Assembly (NCBI GenBank): GCA_035535055.1
Contig: DATLQT010000062.1
Location: 1 to 64,000 of the forward strand
Reading direction: 5' to 3'
DNA length: 64,000 nucleotides
DNA from: UBA6019 sp035535055
GTDB lineage: Bacteria; Chloroflexota; Dormibacteria; Dormibacterales; Dormibacteraceae
Translations under genes and position numbers: made by a program
The notes under the pieces: model-generated
What the model was told of the DNA's origin: nothing
The model's input: only the letters and a program-made list of their open reading frames with translations
Databases searched by the model: none
Shown here: in pieces, positions 23,634 through 31,452 of the stretch
Position numbering within the stretch: the stretch's first letter is position 1
How the letters are laid out: every line of letters begins with the position of its first letter

Positions 23634-24407
23634 TTGCAGGTCGGGCCGGAAACCTGCCTGTCGGCCCGGTTGGCCATATATCGGGATGGCGAGCCGGGAC
23701 CGAAGGTCGAAGAAGTGCAGGGAACGGGTCCGAAAGAACTTATCCACAAGCTTTGCACCGCCACGGAGGCGGTTATCCGCGACCTTGGAGCAGACAGTCC
23801 CCAGCCCGCGCTCGGGGCCCTGATCGAGAACCTGGTCCACGCCGGGTTCGAAAGCCCGTCGATCTCGATTCTTGACGGCGGGCGGACCCTGCGGGTGGCA
23901 GATCGCGGACCCGGCATCGCTGATAAGCGCCGGGCGCTGGAGGCAGGCTATTCGAGCGCGGGAGCCGCTGAGCGGCGGGTCATCGCCGGGGTGGGATCGG
24001 GTCTTGCCATCGCCGCGTGGCAGGCTGAGCGGCGGGGCGGCAAGCTCGAGATCACCGACAACTTGGGGGGAGGGACAGTGGTGACACTTACATTCGCAGG
24101 CGCTGTCGGTGACGCGGTGGTGGAGCGGGCGGTGCCCCTGCTGGCCACGCTCGTCGAATCCCGGCCCGCAAACTCCGACCGGCCATCCGAGCTGAGCGAC
24201 AACGGCAAGCGTGTCCTGCTCCTCCTCGCCGAATTGGGCGGCGCCGCTGTCGAGACCATCTGCGATGAGCTGCGCATCTCCGGGCCGGCGGCCGGTTCCG
24301 AGCTCGACTCGCTCCGCCGGCTGGGACTCCTCGACCAGACAGATCGCTTCCACGTCGTCCTGACGCCGGCCGGCCTCGGCTACCTCGACGGGATCTTCGT
24401 GGAATGA
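23634..24407 (+). CDS. GHKL-type ATPase with C-terminal winged-helix region, coupled to dnaA
   Basis: 257 residues. The central part is a small HATPase domain: ALIENLVHAG (N box), VADRGPGIADKRRALEAGYS (G1) and GVGSGLAIAAWQAERRGGKL (G2). No His dimerisation domain is present, so it resembles anti-sigma or MutL-like ATPases rather than a full kinase. Residues about 185-255 look like a winged helix (GKRVLLLLAELGGAAVETIC, then RRLGLL). The start is TTG after AAGGAG at 9-nt spacing. It overlaps dnaA by 4 bp, so the two are translationally coupled. A regulatory role in initiation is inference. Confidence 0.7.
   Translation: MQVGPETCLSARLAIYRDGEPGPKVEEVQGTGPKELIHKLCTATEAVIRDLGADSPQPALGALIENLVHAGFESPSISILDGGRTLRVADRGPGIADKRRALEAGYSSAGAAERRVIAGVGSGLAIAAWQAERRGGKLEITDNLGGGTVVTLTFAGAVGDAVVERAVPLLATLVESRPANSDRPSELSDNGKRVLLLLAELGGAAVETICDELRISGPAAGSELDSLRRLGLLDQTDRFHVVLTPAGLGYLDGIFVE
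23740..23748 (+). promoter_or_regulatory. DnaA box inside the ATPase gene
   Basis: Exact TTATCCACA, 253 bp from the opposite-strand box, lying early in the coding sequence of the dnaA-coupled ATPase. Confidence 0.6.
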
Positions 24408-25780
24408 GCTCGATGAACCAAGAGCAGATCTGGACCGCGGTCCAAGAGGAACTCCGCTACCAGCTCGCCAAGCCCAGCTACGAGACCTGGGTGAAGAACA
24501 CGTCCCTGCAGTCGCTGGAAGGCAACACCTTCCGGATCGCGGTGCCCAGCAAGCTCGCCAAGGACTGGCTCGAGGATCGCTTTGCCAGCCTCATCCAGGA
24601 AACGCTCCAGGCGGTCACCGGGACCGAGGCTGAGGTTGACTTCGTGGTCGCTGCCTCGACGTCCAAGAAGCAGTCCAGGCATCAGGACGATGACGACGCC
24701 CAGCCTCGCCTCAACCTCGATGACGACCAGGGAGAGGTGGGGGTGGTCGCCAACGCCGAGCTGAATGAGAAGTTCAAGTTCAGCGCCTTTGTGGTCGGCA
24801 ACAATTCACGCTTCGCCCACGCCGCGGCGATGGCCGTCTCGGACTCGCCGGGGCAGGCCTACAACCCGCTCTTCCTTTATGGAGGCGTCGGCCTCGGCAA
24901 GACCCACCTGATGCACGCCATCGGCCACGAGGTGCGCCGGCGCTTCCCCAAGAAGCGAGTCGCCTACCTGACCTCCGAACAGTTCATGAACGAGGTGATC
25001 GCTTCCATCCAGACCGCCCAGATGAGCGAGTTCCGGCATAAGTATCGGACCGTCGACGTGCTGCTCATCGACGACGTGCAGTTCCTGGCCGGGAAGGACC
25101 GGACCAAGGAGGAGTTCTTCCACACCTTCAACGCCCTCCACGAGATCAACAAGCAGATAGTGATCTCGTCCGACCGGCCGCCCAAGGAGATCCCGACCCT
25201 TGAGGATCGGCTTCGCTCGAGGTTCGAGTGGGGACTCATCGCCGACATCCAGCCGCCTGACTTCGAGACCCGGCTGGCCATTCTCAAGTCCAAGCTCGGC
25301 TCTGCCGGCGGCTACGTCTCCGAGGACGTCCTCACCTTCATCGCCCACAAAGTCCAAAAGAACATCCGGGAGCTTGAGGGCGCCCTGACCAGGGTCATCG
25401 CCTTCGCGTCCATCCATCAGCGGGAGATGGACACCGAGACGGCGGCGGTCCTGCTGAGCGACATCATCCCGGCGGCCTCACGCCGGCCGATCTCCATCGA
25501 CGCCATCAAGCAGGCGGTTTCCGACCACTACGGAATCCCGCTCGAGGAGCTGACCGGCAAGCGCCGCGACAAGCACATCGTCTTCCCGCGCCAGGTCGCC
25601 ATGTACATCGTCCGCGAGGAGACACCTTCGTCGCTTCCGGTGATCGGGCAGGCATTCGGCGGCCGGGACCACACCACCGCTCTTCACTCGATCGAGAAGA
25701 TCGCCAACGAGATGAAGGAGGACGAGCGGCTCCGGTTTGAGATCCAATCCATCCGCGACCGGCTCTACTCGGCGCGATGA
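24404..25780 (+). CDS. dnaA: Chromosomal replication initiator DnaA
   Basis: The 458-residue AAA+ initiator. Domain I is at about 1-85 and a short acidic linker follows. The AAA+ domain has Walker A GGVGLGKTHLMHA and Walker B VLLIDDVQFLAG. Domain IV carries the DnaA-box signature GGRDHTTALHSIEKI. It binds TTATCCACA-type boxes to melt the origin. The start overlaps the upstream ATPase; a second ATG two codons later is equally possible. Confidence 0.98.
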   Translation: MSSMNQEQIWTAVQEELRYQLAKPSYETWVKNTSLQSLEGNTFRIAVPSKLAKDWLEDRFASLIQETLQAVTGTEAEVDFVVAASTSKKQSRHQDDDDAQPRLNLDDDQGEVGVVANAELNEKFKFSAFVVGNNSRFAHAAAMAVSDSPGQAYNPLFLYGGVGLGKTHLMHAIGHEVRRRFPKKRVAYLTSEQFMNEVIASIQTAQMSEFRHKYRTVDVLLIDDVQFLAGKDRTKEEFFHTFNALHEINKQIVISSDRPPKEIPTLEDRLRSRFEWGLIADIQPPDFETRLAILKSKLGSAGGYVSEDVLTFIAHKVQKNIRELEGALTRVIAFASIHQREMDTETAAVLLSDIIPAASRRPISIDAIKQAVSDHYGIPLEELTGKRRDKHIVFPRQVAMYIVREETPSSLPVIGQAFGGRDHTTALHSIEKIANEMKEDERLRFEIQSIRDRLYSAR

Positions 25781-26030
25781 CCCGAAGCCCTCTGCACAGC
25801 GCTCGGTGGAACCGGCAGGGACTGCTGGTTAAGAACCGTCGGCTGGGTTTTCTTTCCACCGCTTACCTCGCCGTCCAGGGCAGTAGGCGCCGGCTTTTCC
25901 TATACACTTTGCGCCCCGACGCCGAGTTCAGCCCGAACTCAACGTACACAGCGTCCACAGGGCCTACTGCTACGACGTCTGATTATTTAAATCAGTTCAG
26001 TAACCAAGTCGTGGGGACAAGGAGCGAAGG
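25781..26030. other. dnaA-dnaN intergenic region
   Basis: A 250-bp non-coding gap. It contains an 11-bp pure A/T run at 25982-25992 inside a small inverted repeat (CTGATT, 5 nt, AATCAG at 25979-25995), which could be an unwinding element or dnaN promoter. I see no exact DnaA box here. AAGGAG precedes the TTG start of dnaN. Confidence 0.45.
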
Positions 26031-27146
26031 TTGAAAGTCAGCTGCATGCCGGGTCCGCTCGGCCAATCCCTGCAGGCCGTGTCAAGGGCGATCTCGGCCC
26101 GGACAACTTTGCCGATCCTCAACAACATCCTGGTCCAGGCGACCGACCAAGGCCTTTCTCTAACCGCGACCAACCTCGAGATCGGCATCCGCAAGATGGT
26201 GCCGGCGGAGGTCTCCGAGGAGGGCGCCACGACGGTCCCAGCGCGCCTCATCACCGACTTCGTCACCACGCTTCCCGACCAGGAGCTCTCCCTCGAACTG
26301 GACCTTCAGACCCAGACCTTGAGCCTCCGCTGTGGCCGTTTCGACACCCACATCAAGTGCATCGAGGCGGAGGAGTTCCCACCCAGCCCGAGGCCCGAGG
26401 AGGGAGACCGCCTCCAGGTGCCGCTGGAGGACATGCTGAGGGCGGTGGAGCAGACCCAGATGGCTGCCTCCACCGACGAGGCGCGGCCGGTCCTGACCGG
26501 AGTCCTCTTCCAGGTCAAAGGAACCGAGCTGACGCTGGCCGCCACCGACGGCCACCGGCTGGCGGTGCGCAAGCTGAACGCGAGCAAGGCGGACGAGCTG
26601 GACGCCAGTCTGATCGTGCCGGCCCGTGCCCTTGGCGAGCTGGCGCGGGCGCTGAAGGGCGAGGGCCAGGACCTCGAGGTGATCGTCTCCAAGGCCGGCA
26701 ACCAGGTGTTCTTCCGGGCCGGCAGCTCTGAGGTCAACTCCCGCCTGATCGACGGGAACTACCCGAACTATTCACAGGTTGTCCCCACCAAGAGCTCGAC
26801 CGTGGTGCTGGCTTCAACCGCCGACCTCATCCAGACCGTCCGGGCCGTGTCGCTGTTCGCCAAGGACTCCGCCAACGTGATCCGGTTCCGGGCGACGGGC
26901 ACCGGCCTGAACCTCTCCGCCACCACCAACGAGGTGGGTGACAGCCAGGCGGAGATCGAGGCATCGATCGACGGCGCCGAGATCCAGATCGCCTTCAACG
27001 CCCGCTATGTCCTCGATGCGCTGAGTGTCATCGGGGAGGACAAGGTCGAACTGCAGTTCAATGGCCCGCTCAGCCCAGGAGTGATCCGGCTGCCAGGCAA
27101 GGACGACTACGTGTACGTGATCATGCCGGTCCGGGTGGCGATGTAG
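26031..27146 (+). CDS. dnaN: DNA polymerase III beta sliding clamp
   Basis: The 371-residue clamp tethers the replicative polymerase to DNA. Its three repeated domains are recognisable: SRAISARTTLPILNNILV, RPVLTGVLFQVKGTELTLAATDGHRLAV and NARYVLDALSVIG with the C-terminal YVIMPVRV. The start is TTG with AAGGAG eight bases upstream. recF follows after 13 bp. Confidence 0.97.
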   Translation: MKVSCMPGPLGQSLQAVSRAISARTTLPILNNILVQATDQGLSLTATNLEIGIRKMVPAEVSEEGATTVPARLITDFVTTLPDQELSLELDLQTQTLSLRCGRFDTHIKCIEAEEFPPSPRPEEGDRLQVPLEDMLRAVEQTQMAASTDEARPVLTGVLFQVKGTELTLAATDGHRLAVRKLNASKADELDASLIVPARALGELARALKGEGQDLEVIVSKAGNQVFFRAGSSEVNSRLIDGNYPNYSQVVPTKSSTVVLASTADLIQTVRAVSLFAKDSANVIRFRATGTGLNLSATTNEVGDSQAEIEASIDGAEIQIAFNARYVLDALSVIGEDKVELQFNGPLSPGVIRLPGKDDYVYVIMPVRVAM

Positions 27147-27159
27147 AAGCCTCGCCAAC

Positions 27160-28245
27160 TTGAGGCTGGTCTCGCTCACCCTTCGCAACTACCGCAACTA
27201 CGCGCGACTACAGCTCGAGCTGGGACCGAGCCTCAACGTCTTCCTGGGTCAGAACGCACAGGGCAAGACCAACCTCCTGGAAGCCGTCGCCATCCTGGCT
27301 CTGAGCTCCTCGCCACGTGCCCGCAGGGAGTCGGACCTGGTGGGACCGCTCGGCTCCGAGGCGACCGTGGAGGCCGTCGCCGACGCCTCGGGAAGGCGGG
27401 TTGAACTCTCCTTCCGGGTGGCCCGTGAGGGCGAGCGGACGTCCAAGACGATCCGCGTCGACGGCGTTGCTCGGCGGGCGGTGGACCTCCCCGGAGAGGT
27501 CCACGCGACTCTCTTCTGGCCCGAAGACCTGAGCCTCGTCAAGGGCGGTCCCGAGCACCGTCGCAGGTTCCTGAACGAAATGCTGGTGCAGGTCGTCAAG
27601 GGTTATGGCCGGGCCCTGGCGCGGTACCGAAGGGTGCTCGACCAACGCAACCATCTGCTTCGCCAGGTGGCCACCGGCCAGCATCCGAGGAGCCGCCTTG
27701 AGGTATGGGACTCCGAGTTGGCCAGCCTCGGAACCATGTTGGTGCAGGCTCGCTTCAGGGCGGTCGCCGAGCTCGCACCGCTAGCGGCTTCCGGCCACGC
27801 CGCGATCTCGGGGGGCGAAGAGCTGGCGATCGGTTACTCCGGTCCGCCGGACGATCTCGCCGGAGCTCTGGCCGCCGTCCTCGACCAGGACCTCCGCCGC
27901 GGCACGACCAGCGTCGGCCCACACCGCGACGACCTGACCGTGAGTATCTCGGGAACCGAGGCACGAAGCTTCGCCTCGCAGGGTCAGCAACGAACGGCTG
28001 TCGTGAGCCTCAAGCTGGCCGAGTCGGACCTGATCGAAGCGCGTACCGGTGAGCGCCCGATTCTTCTCCTCGACGACGTCCTCAGCGAGTTGGATCCCAG
28101 CCGCCGCGAGGAGCTGCTGGCACGGGTTGGCGAGGGAGGCCAGGTCATCGTCACCTCGGTCGAGGCCGGTCCCTTCCCTCCCGGCCTGATGGCGCGGGCG
28201 CGTGTGCGCTGCATCAGCGGAGGCCGAGTAGAAGCCTGTGGATAG
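27160..28245 (+). CDS. recF: DNA replication and repair protein RecF
   Basis: The 361-residue SMC-like ATPase loads RecA at gaps. It begins RLVSLTLRNYRNYARLQLEL. It has Walker A LGQNAQGKTNLLEAV, signature SQGQQRTAVVSLKLAE and Walker B PILLLDDVLSELDPSRR. The start is TTG. Its 3' end overlaps the dciA start by 8 bp. The order dnaA-dnaN-recF is the standard origin arrangement. Confidence 0.97.
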   Translation: MRLVSLTLRNYRNYARLQLELGPSLNVFLGQNAQGKTNLLEAVAILALSSSPRARRESDLVGPLGSEATVEAVADASGRRVELSFRVAREGERTSKTIRVDGVARRAVDLPGEVHATLFWPEDLSLVKGGPEHRRRFLNEMLVQVVKGYGRALARYRRVLDQRNHLLRQVATGQHPRSRLEVWDSELASLGTMLVQARFRAVAELAPLAASGHAAISGGEELAIGYSGPPDDLAGALAAVLDQDLRRGTTSVGPHRDDLTVSISGTEARSFASQGQQRTAVVSLKLAESDLIEARTGERPILLLDDVLSELDPSRREELLARVGEGGQVIVTSVEAGPFPPGLMARARVRCISGGRVEACG

Positions 28246-28537
28246 GATCGGGAAGCTGCTGCCAAGGGTCCTGGCCAAACAGCCCAGCTCCGGGCGAGTG
28301 GTCGAGATGCGCGCCCGGCTCGCAGTCGCCGAGATATTGGGATCGGCCCTCGCCGCGGACTGCGAGTCGATCGAGCTGCACGGGTCGGCGCTGACGATCA
28401 CGACGCCAAACCCGGCTCTCGCTCACCAGCTCCGCCTGGATTGCGACCAGTTGCTTGAGCGGCTGAATCAGGCTTCGCCGGGACGGACGATCCGCATCCT
28501 GAAGGTTCGCACCGGCCGCCGCGGCGTCCCCGCCTGA
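28238..28537 (+). CDS. dciA: DUF721 / DciA-like helicase-loading protein
   Basis: Ninety-nine residues matching the DUF721 pattern: IGKLLPRVLAKQ at the start, then a basic helical stretch and the core IELHGSALTITTPNPALAHQL. DciA proteins load the replicative helicase DnaB in bacteria lacking DnaC/DnaI. The location directly after recF supports that role. The GTG start overlaps recF, and the start region also contains a near-DnaA-box (one mismatch, minus strand, 28238-28246). Confidence 0.75.
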   Translation: MDRIGKLLPRVLAKQPSSGRVVEMRARLAVAEILGSALAADCESIELHGSALTITTPNPALAHQLRLDCDQLLERLNQASPGRTIRILKVRTGRRGVPA

Positions 28538-28548
28538 GGGGCGGGCCG

Positions 28549-31452
28549 GTGCCGTCGGGCAGACTGCGACTCAACCGCGACCAGCTGCTTGCCGTCGCCG
28601 AGCTGAATGGCCCGGTTCGGGTCGTGGCCGGTGCTGGGACCGGTAAGACAGAGGTCATCGCCGAGCGCTTCCGGCGCCTGGTCGCGGCTGGCTCGGCGCC
28701 GGATGCGATCCTGGTCATGACCTTCACCGAGCGTGCGGCCGCCGAGATGCGGACGCGGATCGAGGCCGGCCTGGGCAGTTACGCGGGCGACCTCTCGGTC
28801 GGCACCTTCCACTCAGTCGCCCAGACCCTCTTGCGCGAGGACGGCTGGCGGATAGGTGTGCCGCCCAGCTTTCGAGTCCTCGCCGGGGCCGACCGCTGGA
28901 TCCAGCTCCGCCAACTGCTCTGGGAGCTCGGGGACCCGGCCTTGGTCGGGGTCGAGCGTCCGGACGACCTCGTCAACCCGCTGCTCCGGCTGCTGGAACG
29001 ACTGAAGCAGGAGCTCATCCCGCTGGCTCGGCTCGAGGATTGGGCCCGGACCACGGCCGACCATGAGCTTGGCGAGCAGTTGCTGGCCGCCGTCCGGCTG
29101 TTCCGGGCCAACCAGCGCCGTTCGGATATGGAGAAGCTGCTCGACTTCGACGACCTGATCCTGCACCTGGTTCGCCTGCTCGATCAGAGGCCGGAGGCCC
29201 GGGAGCGGAATGTAAAACGTTTTACATCGGTGCTCGTCGACGAGTACCAGGACTCCAACCTGGCGCAGGAGCGGATGGTGGAGCTGCTCGCCGGCGGGGG
29301 CAATGTGGCGGTGGTCGGCGACGACGACCAGAGCATCTATCGCTTCCGCGGCGCCTCCCTTGCCAGCATGGAACGCTTTGGACGCGTCTTCCAGGGTGCC
29401 GTCACCCGTTCCCTCGGCCGCAATCGCCGCAGCTCCGCGCATATCGTGTCCGCTGCGGCGGCCCTCATCGGCAACAACCCGGCCCGGCTCCCCAAGGCCC
29501 TTGCCGCCCATCGGCGACTCGGGTTCAGGGTGGACCTAGCTCACGCCGCGACCGGCCTCGACGAGTCGCTGCAGGTTGCTGACCGTGTCGCCGAGCTGGC
29601 CTCGGCGGGCACATCCCTGCGGCGGATCGCCCTTCTGGTGCGCACCAACGCGCTCGCTCGGCCGGTGGTCCTGGCCCTCCGCAGCCGCGGGATCCCGCAT
29701 CAACTCTGGGGAGCTCGCGGCTTCTACAGCCGGCCCGAGATCCTCGACCTGATCGCCTACCTCAGGCTGCTCAACGACCCGGCAGATGAGATAGCCATCA
29801 GCCGCCTGGCGGTGCGGCCGGGAGCCGGCCTCGACCCTCTCGAGGTGCTGGGACGTCTGTCGCTGGCGCGTGCGGCAGGCGTTGCGCCGTTGAGCGGGCT
29901 CGAGGAGTGGGCTCCGGCGCGGGAGTGGGTGGGGACCGTCCGACGCCTCGTCGGGCTCTCCAACCGCCTGGGCGTCGATGAGCTCTTCTTCGAGCTCATG
30001 GCCTCCACCGGATACCTCGAACTCGCGCATCAGGAGGACCACGCGGGGCAGCGCCAGGTCGCCGCCAACGTCGCCAAGTTCGGCGAGCTCATCGACGGTT
30101 TCCGCGATCGTTCCCGCGACCACTCACTGGGCGCCTTCATGGCCTACCTGGAACTGGTTCTGCTCTCGGAGGCGGAGGAGGAGGTGGCCCAGGTCGAGGA
30201 GGTCGAGGAGGCCGTCCAGGTGATGACCATCCACCAGGCAAAAGGCCTCGAGTTCGACGCCGTCTTTGTGCCGGCCCTGGTCGAGGGCCGGCTGCCGCAA
30301 CCGCACCGCCGGGACCGCTTTCGGATTCCGGCCGAGCTGGCGAGCGAGGCGGCCGCGCGCGAGGACCAGGTCGCCGAGGAGCGGCGTCTCCTCTACGTGG
30401 CGATGACCCGGGCACGGGATCGTCTCCAGTTGAGCTGGGCGGACAGCTACGAGGGAAGTCGCGCCTGGCGACCGTCGCGGTTCCTGACAGAGGTCGAGGG
30501 CGCGGGGCTCGGTCATTTCCGGAGACTGGAGGTGTCGCCCCTGGCCGGCGGCCTGGCCGCGTCATCGGAGGGCGAGGTGCGCGTTCAACCCAAAGTGGCG
30601 CCGGTCGGGCCGGCATCGCAGCCGGCGTACGGCGGCGCCCCCCGGCTGTCGTTCAGCGGCATCAGCGTCTACCGGGAGTGTCCACGTCGCTACCAGTACC
30701 GGTACGTCTATCAGCTACCGGTGGCGCCAACCGTCGAGGCGACCTACGGCAGCATCGTCCACGAGACGCTGATGAGGCTTGGAAAGCGGCGAATGGAAGG
30801 CCAGCCCATCACCGCTTCCGGGTTGCTCGAGGTTCATGACGCGACCTGGCTGGACGCACCCTTCCCCGACCCCCGCCGGTTGCCAACCATGCGCGCCCTC
30901 GCGCTCTCGCAGTTGGAGGGTTACCGAAAGGCGGGCGGATTCGACGTCCGTCCGCTCCTCGTCGAGAGCTCCTTTACCGCCGACCTTGACACCTGGCGGC
31001 TGCGAGGAATCATCGACCGGGTGGACCCACCCCCCTCCCTTGGGGGTGGGGGGTGGGAACCCTCTGCCGGTCAAGATGGCGGCTCCGCGGCTGTCCGCGA
31101 TGGCGGATCAGACGAGGTTGGTTCGGACCCGGCCGTCGGACGTGCGCGAATCATCGACTACAAGACCGGAGACCCGATCCCGGCCAGCCGGTTGCGCCGG
31201 GACCTCCAGCTGGCGCTCTATGCCCTCGGGGCGCGGCAGACGCTCGGGATGCAAGACGTCGAGCTGGAGATCGTCTACCTCAAGGACTCGAGCCGGGTCG
31301 TCCTCCCTGCGAGTCCCGAGCTCCTAAGGGAGGCGGAAGTGGTCGGCGCCGAGGTGGCCGCGGGGGTTGCTGCTGGCAACTTCGAACCGCGACCGGACCG
31401 GCGGCGCTGCGCCCTCTGTCCCTACCGTCTCGCCTGCCCGGCCGCCCTGTAG
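28549..31452 (+). CDS. UvrD/PcrA-type helicase fused to a RecB-like iron-sulphur nuclease
   Basis: The 967-residue protein begins with a superfamily 1 helicase: AGAGTGKTEV (I), VDEYQDSN (II), GDDDQSIYRFRGA (III) and LLYVAMTRARD (VI). A C-terminal PD-(D/E)XK nuclease follows: GSIVHETLMRLG, GIIDRVD and RIIDYKTGD. Cysteines in YRECPRRYQYRY and RRCALCPYRLACPA fit a 4Fe-4S cluster as in AddB/Cas4-type nucleases. It probably processes DNA ends. A parS-like site lies at residues 221-226, and a GC-rich palindrome encodes a low-complexity insert near residue 826 in the nuclease core. The end overlaps the convergent glycosyltransferase by 31 bp. Confidence 0.9.
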   Translation: MPSGRLRLNRDQLLAVAELNGPVRVVAGAGTGKTEVIAERFRRLVAAGSAPDAILVMTFTERAAAEMRTRIEAGLGSYAGDLSVGTFHSVAQTLLREDGWRIGVPPSFRVLAGADRWIQLRQLLWELGDPALVGVERPDDLVNPLLRLLERLKQELIPLARLEDWARTTADHELGEQLLAAVRLFRANQRRSDMEKLLDFDDLILHLVRLLDQRPEARERNVKRFTSVLVDEYQDSNLAQERMVELLAGGGNVAVVGDDDQSIYRFRGASLASMERFGRVFQGAVTRSLGRNRRSSAHIVSAAAALIGNNPARLPKALAAHRRLGFRVDLAHAATGLDESLQVADRVAELASAGTSLRRIALLVRTNALARPVVLALRSRGIPHQLWGARGFYSRPEILDLIAYLRLLNDPADEIAISRLAVRPGAGLDPLEVLGRLSLARAAGVAPLSGLEEWAPAREWVGTVRRLVGLSNRLGVDELFFELMASTGYLELAHQEDHAGQRQVAANVAKFGELIDGFRDRSRDHSLGAFMAYLELVLLSEAEEEVAQVEEVEEAVQVMTIHQAKGLEFDAVFVPALVEGRLPQPHRRDRFRIPAELASEAAAREDQVAEERRLLYVAMTRARDRLQLSWADSYEGSRAWRPSRFLTEVEGAGLGHFRRLEVSPLAGGLAASSEGEVRVQPKVAPVGPASQPAYGGAPRLSFSGISVYRECPRRYQYRYVYQLPVAPTVEATYGSIVHETLMRLGKRRMEGQPITASGLLEVHDATWLDAPFPDPRRLPTMRALALSQLEGYRKAGGFDVRPLLVESSFTADLDTWRLRGIIDRVDPPPSLGGGGWEPSAGQDGGSAAVRDGGSDEVGSDPAVGRARIIDYKTGDPIPASRLRRDLQLALYALGARQTLGMQDVELEIVYLKDSSRVVLPASPELLREAEVVGAEVAAGVAAGNFEPRPDRRRCALCPYRLACPAAL
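29211..29226. promoter_or_regulatory. parS-like site inside the helicase gene (perfect palindrome)
   Basis: TGTAAAACGTTTTACA, a perfect 16-bp palindrome lying in coding sequence for NVKRFT, just before helicase motif II. It is AT-rich compared with its GC-rich surroundings. Confidence 0.65.
31026..31057. repeat. GC-rich palindrome within the nuclease domain coding region
   Basis: CCCACCCCCC and GGGGGGTGGG, a perfect 10-bp inverted repeat separated by 12 nt. It is followed by two copies of GATGGCGG within 30 bp. It encodes a Pro/Gly-rich insert between conserved nuclease motifs and may be a small inserted palindromic element. Confidence 0.5.

Noticed and set aside
25777..26034. 85-residue frame in the dnaA-dnaN gap
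   Set aside because: No motif, overlaps both gene ends, and composition is like non-coding DNA; better seen as intergenic.
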